Origin: Anaerolineales bacterium
GTDB lineage: Bacteria > Chloroflexota > Anaerolineae > Anaerolineales > Villigracilaceae
Length of the DNA stretch: 64,000 nucleotides
Direction: 5' to 3'
Assembly (NCBI GenBank): GCA_020634895.1
Contig: JACKAV010000005.1
Span: forward strand, 186,001-250,000
Part shown: positions 24,481-32,686 of the stretch, in pieces
How positions within the stretch are numbered: position 1 is the stretch's first letter
Layout of the letters: the number at the start of each line of letters is the position of its first letter
Notes under the pieces: model-generated
What the model was told of the DNA's origin: nothing
Seen by the model: only the letters and a program-made list of their open reading frames with translations
Databases searched by the model: none
Translations under genes and position numbers: made by a program

Positions 24481-24552
24481 AACCACAAAAGGGGACAAAG
24501 GGTCACAAAGGTTTTTTTCCTTTGTGTACCTTTGTGACCCTTCGTGGTGAAA
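24481..24552. repeat. Inverted repeat between araA and the aldo/keto reductase
   Basis: Arms made of 9-10-base units (ACAAAGGG, TCACAAAGG) face each other. A perfect 12-base pairing, GGGTCACAAAGG (24500-24511) with CCTTTGTGACCC (24529-24540), forms the core. It could act as a terminator or RNA stabiliser downstream of araA. Confidence 0.75.
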
Positions 24553-24555
24553 TAA

Positions 24556-26061
24556 TTACAGCCCTTTATTTAAGTGATAGTACAAATCGTTCCAGCGCAG
24601 TTTCTCGCGGAATTCCTGCACGCGGGTGTTCTCATCGATGGCGAGGAACTCGATGCCTGCCATGTCCGCGAAATCCTGCAGGTGTTCTGTGGTGAGCGAG
24701 TAGCTGAAGCTGGTGTGATGTGCTCCGCCAGCGTAGATCCACGCTGCGGCAGCGACGGAGAGATTCGGGCGCGGAACCCAAAGCGCACGCGCCACCGGCA
24801 GTTTGGGAAGCGGCGCATCGTTCGGGACGACATCTACGACGCTGGCGACCATGCGGAAGCGATTGCCCATGTGGACGATGGAGGCTCCGACCGCGGCGCC
24901 CAACTGCGAGTCAAACACGAGGCGCACAGGGTCTTCCTTCCCGCCAATACCGAGCGGATGAATCTCCAGCTTGGGTTTGTGCGCCGCAATGGATTCACAA
25001 ATCTCAAGCATGTGTGCGCCGAGGTCTTTGTCACCGCTGGCGCTGAAGTGATAGGTGTAATCTTCCATGAATGAAACGCCGCCGGGCAGACCCGCATTCA
25101 TAACCTTCATGGCACGCACGAGAGCGGAGGTCTTCCAATCGCCTTCTGCGCCGAAGCCGTAGCCATCGCGCATGAGACGCTGCACCGCGAGACCGGGCAA
25201 TTGCTTCAATCCATGCAGGTCTTGGAAGGTGTCGGTGAACGCCATGAAGCCACCGTCTTTCAAGAATCCGCGCAGACCGAGTTCAATGCGTGCGCCATCT
25301 CGCAGAGACGCATGTTTTGCGCCGCCGGGCTTGAGTTCAGCGACAACATCGTATTCATCCAAATAAGTTTTGATGAGTGCATCCACTTCGGCATCTGTAG
25401 CATCATTGACATACTTAACCAAGTCGCCAATTCCATAGCCGTTGGTGGAGTAACCGAACTGGATTTCGGACTGAACTTTGTCACCTTCGGTCACAGCCAC
25501 TTCGCGCATGTTATCGCCGAAGCGAGCGACCTTGCCGCCCTGCCAGTCAGCCCATGCGGACGCGGCGCGAGACCACACGCCCAACTGTCGCTGCACTTCA
25601 TCGTCAGCCCAGTGACCCACCACCACCTTGCGTTCGATTCGCAGGCGGCTGCCGATGAAACCGAACTCGCGGTCACCGTGCGCGGCTTGGTTGAGGTTCA
25701 TGAAATCCATGTCAATCGTTGACCACGGAATTTCGCGGTTGTATTGCGTGTGCAAATGCGCGAACGGTTTCTTGAGCAGGGTCAAGCCTGCGATCCACAT
25801 CTTGGCGGGGGAGAAGGTGTGCATCCACGCGATGAGACCGATGCAGCTTTTGGACGAATTCGCTTCAAGACATAAATCTCGAATCGCATCAGGTGTAGTG
25901 AGGACGGGTTTGAATACCACCTTCACCGGAATGTGCTTGGAAGCGCCCAACGCCGCCGCGATCTCTTTCGAGTGTTCGGCAACCTGCTCCAGAGTCTGGG
26001 GACCATACAAATGCTGGCTGCCCGTAATGAACCAAACTTCATATTGTTTTAGATCGATCAT
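24556..26061 (-). CDS. araA: L-arabinose isomerase
   Basis: Converts L-arabinose to L-ribulose. 501 residues, the normal length. Family features are VWFITGSQHLYGPQTL at the start, KPFAHLHTQYNREIPW, MNLNQAAHGDREFGFI, and the C-terminal GAHHTSFSYSLTTEHLQDFA. A longer open frame adds 22 codons from repeat DNA, but an AAGGAGA eight bases before the ATG at 26061 marks the true start. It lies downstream of araD across an inverted repeat. Confidence 0.96.
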   Translation of the reverse strand: MIDLKQYEVWFITGSQHLYGPQTLEQVAEHSKEIAAALGASKHIPVKVVFKPVLTTPDAIRDLCLEANSSKSCIGLIAWMHTFSPAKMWIAGLTLLKKPFAHLHTQYNREIPWSTIDMDFMNLNQAAHGDREFGFIGSRLRIERKVVVGHWADDEVQRQLGVWSRAASAWADWQGGKVARFGDNMREVAVTEGDKVQSEIQFGYSTNGYGIGDLVKYVNDATDAEVDALIKTYLDEYDVVAELKPGGAKHASLRDGARIELGLRGFLKDGGFMAFTDTFQDLHGLKQLPGLAVQRLMRDGYGFGAEGDWKTSALVRAMKVMNAGLPGGVSFMEDYTYHFSASGDKDLGAHMLEICESIAAHKPKLEIHPLGIGGKEDPVRLVFDSQLGAAVGASIVHMGNRFRMVASVVDVVPNDAPLPKLPVARALWVPRPNLSVAAAAWIYAGGAHHTSFSYSLTTEHLQDFADMAGIEFLAIDENTRVQEFREKLRWNDLYYHLNKGL

Positions 26062-26082
26062 GATTGTGTCTCCTTGTGTTTT

Positions 26083-26153
26083 GACCGTGGACGGTGGACA
26101 ATAGACGATGGACGTTCTTTCGTCCACGGTCTGTCGTCCATCGTCTATTGTCC
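26083..26153. repeat. Heptad arrays with interleaved pairing between araD and araA
   Basis: Two arrays of 7-base units (GACCGTG, GACGGTG, GACAATA, GACGATG and their complement) face each other. Two perfect pairings exist in the order A-B-A'-B': 26083-26093 with 26121-26131 (11 bases) and 26096-26114 with 26135-26153 (19 bases). The right end supplies the last codon and stop of araD. Confidence 0.85.
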
Positions 26154-26834
26154 ATAATAGGCGTTTGCGCCGTGTTTCCTCAAATAGTGTTTATCGAGCA
26201 GTTCCTGCTGCATGGGTTGAATGCCAGGGTTCAGCAGCATGGTTTGGATGTTCATGAACGCGACCTCTTCCATCACCACCGCGTTGTGAACCGCTTCCAT
26301 CGCATCCTTGCCCCATGCAAATGGACCGTGACTGTAAACCACCACGCCAGGAATTGCATCTGGATTTTTATCCTTGAACGTTTCGATGATGACTGTCCCC
26401 GTCTCTTTCTCGTACTCAGCCTGAATCTCCGCCTCGGTCATTTTCCTTGTGCAGGGGATTTCGCCGTAAAAATAATCGCCGTGGGTGGTGCCGAGCGCCG
26501 CAATGCCGCGACCCGCCTGTGCAAAACTCGTTGCCCAACGGCTGTGCGTGTGGACAATGCCGCCAATGTTCGGAAAGGCTTTGTATAGTTCCAAATGTGT
26601 TGGCGTGTCAGAAGATGGCTTGAGATCACCATCCACAACCTTGCCTGTTGCCAATTCCAACACGACCATATTGTCGCGTTTCATCGTCTCATACGGCACG
26701 CCCGAAGGTTTGATAACAACCAATCCCTTATCGCGGTCAATGCCAGAGACGTTACCCCATGTGAAAGTGACAAGTCCGTGTTTGGGTAATAATAAGTTTG
26801 CTTGAAATACTTGTTCTTTGAGTTTCTTGAGCAT
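26145..26834 (-). CDS. araD: L-ribulose-5-phosphate 4-epimerase
   Basis: Class II aldolase-fold enzyme of 229 residues that makes D-xylulose 5-phosphate. The zinc-binding histidines are seen in VHTHSRWATSFAQAG and the later YSHGPFAWG. Substrate residues lie in TWGNVSG and PSGVPY. The C terminus RKHGANAYYGQ is that of the family. GGAGAA before the ATG at 26834 supports this start over one six codons earlier, which falls within a repeat. The stop codon lies in the heptad array that follows. Confidence 0.95.
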   Translation of the reverse strand: MLKKLKEQVFQANLLLPKHGLVTFTWGNVSGIDRDKGLVVIKPSGVPYETMKRDNMVVLELATGKVVDGDLKPSSDTPTHLELYKAFPNIGGIVHTHSRWATSFAQAGRGIAALGTTHGDYFYGEIPCTRKMTEAEIQAEYEKETGTVIIETFKDKNPDAIPGVVVYSHGPFAWGKDAMEAVHNAVVMEEVAFMNIQTMLLNPGIQPMQQELLDKHYLRKHGANAYYGQ

Positions 26835-26847
26835 AAGTTCTCCACTC

Positions 26848-26940
26848 GTCATTGCGAGGAGCGTGATCTTCGCGACGAAGCAATCTCATGGCAAAGGGGA
26901 GATTGCTTCGGGCTAAGAGCAAGAGCGCCCTCGCAATGAC
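26848..26940. repeat. GTCATTGCGAGG-type palindromic repeat between araB and araD
   Basis: The element opens with GTCATTGCGAGG and closes with CCTCGCAATGAC, with an inner pair CGAAGCAATCTC and GAGATTGCTTCG. It forms a long imperfect palindrome of about 93 bases. Similar GTCATTGCGAGG repeats are widespread in bacterial genomes. Confidence 0.82.
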
Positions 26941-26948
26941 GGAAATTT

Positions 26949-28547
26949 TTACTTCATCCCCTCCACCGCCGCGCGTTCGATACCAAGCCCTGCCTTGTAT
27001 CGTTCCATGAACGCTGCGAAGCCATCTACATCTTTCGCATCTGGCGCAATGGTGGAACTTTTTTCGTGGGCGAATACTTTTTTATTCAAATACTCTTCGA
27101 GCGTTTCATTCCCCACCTTGTTGGACATGAACGCTGCCAGCAGGGCAATGCCCCACGCGCCGCCTTCGCCTGCGGTTTCCATCACTGAGACAGGGGCATT
27201 CATCGCCGCCGCCATCATGCGCTGACCGACACCTTCGGTTTTGAAAAATCCGCCGTGACCGAGCAGTTGATCGAGTTGCACTTTTTCCTGAGAGAGAATG
27301 TCCATGCCGATCTTCAACGTGCCCAGCGACGAGAACAAATGCGCGCGCATAAAATTTGGAAGAGTGAAGCGGCTCTCTGGCGTGCGGATAAATAACGGGC
27401 GTCCTTCGGTGAGGTCTGTGATGGATTCGCCAGAGAGATAGTTGTAGGCGAGCAATCCGCCTGCATCGGCATCGCCTGCGAGAGCCATTTTGTACAGCAT
27501 CTCAAATAATTTTGATTGGCTGATTTCCACGCCGAGTGCGTCGGTAAATTCACGGAAGAGTCCCACCCATGCGTTCAAATCTGATGTGCAGTTGTTGGCG
27601 TGAACCATTGCCACGGGCTTGCCTGTGGGCGTGGTGACCATGTCAATTTCGGGGTAGAGTTTGGAGAGTGCCTTTTCGAGCACGATCATCGCGAAGACGG
27701 ACGTTCCAGCGGAAACATTCCCCGTGCGGACTGCGACACTGTTGGTTGCCACCATGCCTGTGCCTGCGTCACCCTCTGGCGGGCAGAGCGGAATGCCAGC
27801 CTTGAGCAAACCGCTGGGGTCGAGCAGTTTGGCACCTTCTTCGGTCAGCATGCCAGCGGATTCACCTGCCACCAAAACTTTGGGCAGAATGTCTTGCAAT
27901 GTCCATGAGATTTTCTCTGCTTTGAGCAAGTCATTGAACTGCCCAAGCATTTTTTTGTCGAAATCATTGGTCGTGCTGTCGATAGGGAACATGCCTGAGG
28001 CTTCGCCCACGCCCATCGCTTTTTGACCCGTCAATTTCCAATGGACGTATCCCGCCAAGGTGGTGAGGTGGACGATGTCATTGACGTGCGCCTCTTTATT
28101 CAAGATGGCTTGATAGACGTGCGCAATGCTCCAGCGCTGTGGAATGTTGAATTGGAACACGTCGGTGAGTTTCTCTGCGGCTTGCCCCGTGATGGTGTTG
28201 CGCCAGGTGCGGAAGGGGACAAGCAGATTGTCCCTTTTGCCGAACGCCAGATAGCCGTGCATCATGGCGCTGAAACCGATGGCGCCAATGGTGGTGAGTG
28301 TCACGCCGTATTTCTCCGAAACCTCTTTGCTGAGGTTGCGGTAACTTTCTTGCAAGCCTTTCCACACCATGTCCAGGCTGTACGTCCAGACGCCGTGCTC
28401 GTATTGGTTTTCCCACTCAAAACTTCCTGAGGCGATGGGAGAATGATCTTCGCCGATCAGCACGGCTTTGATGCGCGTCGAGCCGAGTTCAATGCCGAGG
28501 GATGTCTTGCCGCTTTCGATTGCTTTTTTGATTTCGTTTTTATCCAT
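26949..28547 (-). CDS. araB: FGGY-family kinase, probable L-ribulokinase
   Basis: ATP-dependent sugar kinase of 532 residues. The FGGY fold is seen in SLGIELGSTRIKAVLIG (phosphate 1), AIGFSAMMHGYLAF, the catalytic-loop region CPPEGDAGTGM and the C-terminal LGHGGFFKTEGVGQRMMAAAM and GEGGAWGIALLAAF. A GGAGAG site precedes the ATG at 28547. Its place directly before araD and araA indicates L-ribulose as the substrate. By sequence alone it could be taken for another FGGY kinase such as xylulokinase. Confidence 0.9.
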   Translation of the reverse strand: MDKNEIKKAIESGKTSLGIELGSTRIKAVLIGEDHSPIASGSFEWENQYEHGVWTYSLDMVWKGLQESYRNLSKEVSEKYGVTLTTIGAIGFSAMMHGYLAFGKRDNLLVPFRTWRNTITGQAAEKLTDVFQFNIPQRWSIAHVYQAILNKEAHVNDIVHLTTLAGYVHWKLTGQKAMGVGEASGMFPIDSTTNDFDKKMLGQFNDLLKAEKISWTLQDILPKVLVAGESAGMLTEEGAKLLDPSGLLKAGIPLCPPEGDAGTGMVATNSVAVRTGNVSAGTSVFAMIVLEKALSKLYPEIDMVTTPTGKPVAMVHANNCTSDLNAWVGLFREFTDALGVEISQSKLFEMLYKMALAGDADAGGLLAYNYLSGESITDLTEGRPLFIRTPESRFTLPNFMRAHLFSSLGTLKIGMDILSQEKVQLDQLLGHGGFFKTEGVGQRMMAAAMNAPVSVMETAGEGGAWGIALLAAFMSNKVGNETLEEYLNKKVFAHEKSSTIAPDAKDVDGFAAFMERYKAGLGIERAAVEGMK

Positions 28548-28570
28548 TTTTCTCTCCAATTCCATTTTTT

Positions 28571-28644
28571 ACCACTGAGAGCACAGAGGTCACTGAGATT
28601 TTTAAAAGAGGGTTTCTCTGTGGTCTTCGTGTTCTCCGTGGTGA
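28571..28644. repeat. Nonad inverted repeat between SDR gene and araB
   Basis: Left arm ACCACTGAG, AGCACAGAG, GTCACTGAG; right arm (other strand) CACCACGGAG, AACACGAAG, ACCACAGAG. It is the same family as the element at 8158-8238 and fills the gap just upstream of araB. Confidence 0.78.
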
Positions 28645-28650
28645 AGATTC

Positions 28651-29637
28651 TTATCCCGGGTACCAAATTTTGCGCGAATCATCCTCGGCGCGGACGTAAT
28701 CGAACGCCGAGTCGATCATCTTTTTCAAGTCGTATTCTGGTCGCCAGTTGAGCAGGAATTTTGCTTTGGCGTTATCGAGCCAGGTGGAGTGGAATTCTGT
28801 TTTGATCTCCACAGTGGGGAAGCCGCGAGTCTCGTGCAGATAGTTGCCCATCTCGCCGTAGTCTACGGGTTCATCCATGCAGATGTTGAAGAGCTGCTGG
28901 CGGGCTTTTGCGTTGTCGAGCGCGAGCAGGAGGGCGCTGACCAAATCGTCAACGTGGACAAAGTTTCGTTTAACGGGAACAGCTTCCAGATTAAGCATGA
29001 TCGGAATGGTCTGCGTCCGCACATAATCAGCCGCAGTTTTCTCATCCACAAAATCACGCCAGCGCGGACCGCCGAAAACATCCTCTCCGAAAGAGAGTTG
29101 ATATTTGAAGTCATCTTTTTCCATGATCCACGGCGCGCGCAGGCAGCATCCATTCAAGTTGTATTGGATGTAATACTGCTCGAGCATGACTTCTTCGAGA
29201 ACCTTGGAGAGCGCGTAACAGCCTTGATACGCGGAATGTTTTTGGGTTTCAGTGACGGGGATGGGATGCGGATAAACGAAATGCCCCATGCCCGCGTCGC
29301 CGCCGACCATGATGAACTGCTTGAAGGTGGGGGAGGTGCGGCAAGATTCAAGAAGCCAGAAGAGACCCTTGACCGCCACATCCATAATTTGCTCTGGCGT
29401 TTCTTTGACAGTGGCAAGATGCAGAACATGTGTGACACCGTCCATCGCTTGCTCGACGAGATCGCGATGTTCGATGGAGCCGTGAATATTTTGAATGCGC
29501 GGATGAGGGGGAAGTTCGCGGTTGTGGCACAAGGCGCGAACGGTGAAGGAGTTGAAACGTGAATCATTCAACAGGCGATTGATAAAAGTCTTTCCCACTT
29601 TGCCTGTTGCGCCAGTGACGAGGATGGTGTTAGTCAT
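28651..29637 (-). CDS. NAD-dependent epimerase/dehydratase (extended SDR)
   Basis: Protein of 328 residues. ILVTGATGKVGKTFI is the NAD-binding motif, and YALSKVLEE supplies the catalytic Y and K. VHVDDLVSALLLALDNAKA is typical of nucleotide-sugar epimerase-like proteins. An AAAGGA site precedes the start. It lies between a Gfo/Idh/MocA oxidoreductase and araB, so it probably acts on a sugar or sugar lactone in the pentose pathway. The precise reaction is not known. Confidence 0.82.
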   Translation of the reverse strand: MTNTILVTGATGKVGKTFINRLLNDSRFNSFTVRALCHNRELPPHPRIQNIHGSIEHRDLVEQAMDGVTHVLHLATVKETPEQIMDVAVKGLFWLLESCRTSPTFKQFIMVGGDAGMGHFVYPHPIPVTETQKHSAYQGCYALSKVLEEVMLEQYYIQYNLNGCCLRAPWIMEKDDFKYQLSFGEDVFGGPRWRDFVDEKTAADYVRTQTIPIMLNLEAVPVKRNFVHVDDLVSALLLALDNAKARQQLFNICMDEPVDYGEMGNYLHETRGFPTVEIKTEFHSTWLDNAKAKFLLNWRPEYDLKKMIDSAFDYVRAEDDSRKIWYPG

Positions 29638-29653
29638 TGCACATCCTTTCGCG

Positions 29654-29727
29654 CCCTCACCCTAGCCCTCTCCCGAGGTTTTTATAAGAATTTCTCTGTG
29701 CTCTCCGGAAGGGTTGGGGATGAGGGA
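29654..29727. repeat. CCCTCAC/CCTAGCC/CTCTCCC inverted repeat
   Basis: Left arm of 7-base units CCCTCAC, CCTAGCC, CTCTCCC; right arm ends GGGTTGGGGATGAGGG, its approximate complement. The gap between the Gfo/Idh and SDR genes is filled by it. Similar repeats are common in other genomes. Confidence 0.75.
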
Positions 29728-29732
29728 GGTTT

Positions 29733-30899
29733 TCAACATTTCGTCCACTGCCCATTCGCTTCACTGGATGCGATCACACTATCCACAAAGCGCACGCCCA
29801 TCAAGCCATCGAACGAGTTCGGGAAGTAGAGCGCGAGCGGGTCTGCTTGTTTGCCTGCGCGACGCGCTGCGATCGCTTCGGCAGCGTCAGAATAAATATT
29901 TGCAAAGCCATCGGGGAAACCTTCGGGATGTCCCGCCACCAAACGAGTGCAACGCGCAGAGAGCGGCAAGGTGCCTGGTCCGTTCGGCGTGCGGTTTTGC
30001 GAAGGCGCGTTCAGCGGCTTGAAGGTGAGCGCCTGCGGAAATTCCTGCATCCATTCGAGCGAGCCTTTCGTTCCGCTCACACGAATGCGCAAACAATTTT
30101 CCACGCCAGCCGCGGCTTGTGTCACCCAGAAACTGCCGCGGGCGCCGTTACTGAATCGGAGCATTGCCCCGCCAAAGTCATGGATGATGCGCCCGGGTAC
30201 GATCGCGCCGATCTCTGCCGCCACTTCGTCCACTTCCAAGCCCGTGATGAATCTCGTCAGGTTGTGCGCATGCGTGCCAATGTCGCCCATCACGCGCGAA
30301 GGTCCGCCGCGCACGGGGTCGAACTTCCAATTATCGGGCGAAAAAGTTTTTGTCTCATCCGCCTTGCCGCCTTGCACATACTCCACCTGCACGAGTCGGA
30401 TCGTGCCGAGTTCGCCCGCCTCCACCATCGCCTTCGCCTGCCGCACCATCGGGTAGCCCGTGTAATTGTGCGTGAGGCAAAACACCAAACCCGTCTCCTG
30501 CACTTTTTTGTGCAAGGCTTCGGCTTCGGCGAGCGTATTAGTCATGGGCTTGTCGCAGATCACGTCGATGCCGCGCTCGAGCGCCCACATCGAATAATCA
30601 AAATGGCTATCGTTCGGTGTCATGATCGCAACCGCATCGATGCCATCTTTTCTGGATGATTCTTTGTCTAGCAATTCTTTGACGCTGGAATAGATACGGT
30701 CTGACTCGAAACCAAGTTCGTTCGCATCTTTCTTTGATTTGGCAGGGTCCGACGAAAAGATGCCTGTCACAATCTGATAGCGGTCATCGCGCCGCGCTGA
30801 TTGGCGATGCATGGCACCGATGAACGACCCCGTCCCACCGCCGATGACGGCGAGACGTAAGCGACGACCTAAAAAGTCAATGACTGGATTCAACGACAT
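29733..30899 (-). CDS. Gfo/Idh/MocA-family oxidoreductase
   Basis: NAD(P)-dependent sugar dehydrogenase-like protein of 388 residues. The Rossmann region (LAVIGGGTGSFIGAMHRQSA), the family motif DVICDKPMTNTLAEAEAL (usually EKP) and the second-domain segment GDIGTHAHNLTRFITG are visible. It starts one base after the UPF0303 gene stops, so both are in one transcript. It probably oxidises or epimerises a sugar in the pentose regulon. The substrate is unknown. Confidence 0.88.
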   Translation of the reverse strand: MSLNPVIDFLGRRLRLAVIGGGTGSFIGAMHRQSARRDDRYQIVTGIFSSDPAKSKKDANELGFESDRIYSSVKELLDKESSRKDGIDAVAIMTPNDSHFDYSMWALERGIDVICDKPMTNTLAEAEALHKKVQETGLVFCLTHNYTGYPMVRQAKAMVEAGELGTIRLVQVEYVQGGKADETKTFSPDNWKFDPVRGGPSRVMGDIGTHAHNLTRFITGLEVDEVAAEIGAIVPGRIIHDFGGAMLRFSNGARGSFWVTQAAAGVENCLRIRVSGTKGSLEWMQEFPQALTFKPLNAPSQNRTPNGPGTLPLSARCTRLVAGHPEGFPDGFANIYSDAAEAIAARRAGKQADPLALYFPNSFDGLMGVRFVDSVIASSEANGQWTKC

Positions 30900-30900
30900 C

Positions 30901-31368
30901 TTATTTCTCCTTGGCTATAAATTCACGGATCGATTCAACGACTAATTTATGGTCTTCTTCCTGCGGCAATCCAGAAACGGTAATTGTCCCAACCATGCCC
31001 GTCCCTTTTACGATAATGGGAAAACATCCGCCATGCGCGGCAAATTCACTTTCAGAAATGAGATAAGACTGTTCGATAGTTTTGCCTTTGTGCTTGAGCG
31101 CTTGCCCCATGTAAAACGAACTGTGACCAAAACGATTTACCAGCCGCACCTTGCGCTTGACCCACTCGTCATTGTCCGCCGATGTGCCGGGCATGCTGTA
31201 ATGGAAGAGTTGATGCCCTCCACGTGTAATGTCGATGGTGATGGGGAGGTTGTCGCGCATGGCTTCTTCCACCATCTGGCTTCCAAGACGCCAGGCAGTG
31301 TTTTCATTGAAATACGCAAACTGAAGTTCCTGTTCTTCCTCTAAAAGATTCTTTAGCAGTTCTTCCAT
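30901..31368 (-). CDS. UPF0303 / GlcG-HbpS-like protein
   Basis: Protein of 155 residues with the HbpS/GlcG fold. Recognisable parts are FAYFNENTAWRLGSQMVEEA, DITRGGHQLFHYSMPGT, WVKRKVRLVNRFGHSSFYMG and FAAHGGCFPIIVKGTGMVG with GLPQEEDH. The biochemical role of the family is not settled. It is often placed in sugar operons, as here between the ABC permease and a sugar dehydrogenase. Confidence 0.82.
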   Translation of the reverse strand: MEELLKNLLEEEQELQFAYFNENTAWRLGSQMVEEAMRDNLPITIDITRGGHQLFHYSMPGTSADNDEWVKRKVRLVNRFGHSSFYMGQALKHKGKTIEQSYLISESEFAAHGGCFPIIVKGTGMVGTITVSGLPQEEDHKLVVESIREFIAKEK

Positions 31369-31522
31369 TCTTCATCCTCTACCAAGGGCTATCCGCCCAA
31401 ATTTTGCAAACAGAACCAGAACGACAACTCAATTCGCTTTGCATCGGTCCATATTGGGTTATAAAGTCAGTTTATATTTTGGTTATGCTGCCGTGATGGA
31501 TACAAAACGGATCAGTCTGAGA

Positions 31523-32686
31523 TTAGGCGTTCTTGTTCTTGTTATAAACATCGAAGAACACAGCGAGCAAAAGCACGAAACCCTTGATGGCTTGCTGCCA
31601 GTCGATGCCGATACCGAGAATGGACATACCGTTGTTCATCACACCGATGAGGAACGCGCCGACCACAGCGCCGATGACCTTGCCGACACCGCCGGTCGCG
31701 GATGCGCCGCCGATGAAGCAGGCTGCGATCACATCCAGCTCGAAGCCGACACCAGCCTTGGGCGTCGCCGTATTCAAGCGGGCGGATACGATCATACCGG
31801 CGATAGCGGAAAGTACGCCCATGTTCACAAAGGTACCGAACAGCAGGCGGCGGGTATCCACACCTGAAAGGCGTGCCGCTTTTTCATTACCGCCCATCGC
31901 GTAGATGCGGCGTCCGATCACTGTTGAACTGGTGATAAAAGCGTAAGCCGAGACCAGAACGAAGAGGATGACCAGCACGTTCGGCAGCCCCTTATAGGAT
32001 GCCATCAAATAGCAAAGCCACATGATCGCTGCCGTAATGAAAACGTTCTTGACCACAAAGAAAACGAAGGGAGTCACCTCGAAGCCGTACTTCTGTTGGT
32101 TCTTTCTGCCCCGAAGGTCGAACACGATTAACAAGACAGAGAGCAGGGCACCGATCAAGATCGTGGTAATGTGGATGCCATCGCCGTGGAAGAAATCGGG
32201 GATAAAGCCGGTACTGAGACGCTGAAATTCCACCGGGAAGGGACCAACCGCCTCACCCTGAAGGATGAGCAGGGTCAACCCGCGGAAGATCAACATGCCC
32301 GCCAGTGTAACGATAAACGAAGGTATCTTGACGTATGCCACCCAATATCCCTGCCATACCCCGGCAATTGCGCCGATGATCAGGGAAACCAGCATGGTGA
32401 TGCTCCAGTGAACATGGAGTTTCACCATCAAAACCGCGGCAACAGCGCCGATGAAAGCGAGGATCGAACCCACGGAAAGGTCGATGGAGCCAGCCACAAT
32501 GATCAACAACATACCCATTGCCATGACAATAATGTAGCTGTTCTGAAGCACCAGGTTGGTAATATTGATCGGCTTCAACAGGATCCCGTCCGTGGTGTAC
32601 TGGAAGAAGATCATGATCACGATCAACGCGATCAACATGCCGTATTCACGGATATTGTTCCTGAAAAGGGATACAAGAGTTTTCAT
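31523..32686 (-). CDS. Sugar ABC transporter permease (MmsB/XylH/GguB type)
   Basis: Membrane subunit of 387 residues with about ten hydrophobic helices. GSIDLSVGSILAFIGAVAAVL and GVDTRRLLFGTFVNMGVLSAIAG and the final CFIGGASATGGVGKVIGAVVGAFLIG are typical of ribose/xylose/multiple-sugar permeases. It overlaps the ATPase gene by four bases. The 154 bases downstream hold no gene. Confidence 0.93.
   Translation of the reverse strand: MKTLVSLFRNNIREYGMLIALIVIMIFFQYTTDGILLKPINITNLVLQNSYIIVMAMGMLLIIVAGSIDLSVGSILAFIGAVAAVLMVKLHVHWSITMLVSLIIGAIAGVWQGYWVAYVKIPSFIVTLAGMLIFRGLTLLILQGEAVGPFPVEFQRLSTGFIPDFFHGDGIHITTILIGALLSVLLIVFDLRGRKNQQKYGFEVTPFVFFVVKNVFITAAIMWLCYLMASYKGLPNVLVILFVLVSAYAFITSSTVIGRRIYAMGGNEKAARLSGVDTRRLLFGTFVNMGVLSAIAGMIVSARLNTATPKAGVGFELDVIAACFIGGASATGGVGKVIGAVVGAFLIGVMNNGMSILGIGIDWQQAIKGFVLLLAVFFDVYNKNKNA

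Noticed and set aside
8158..28644. Insertion sequences or MITEs as the source of the inverted repeats
   Set aside because: No transposase gene and no target-site duplications could be recognised. The arms consist of tandem units rather than unique terminal repeats.
773..29727. CRISPR arrays
   Set aside because: The repeats have 7- or 9-base periods without unique spacers of constant length, and no cas gene is present.
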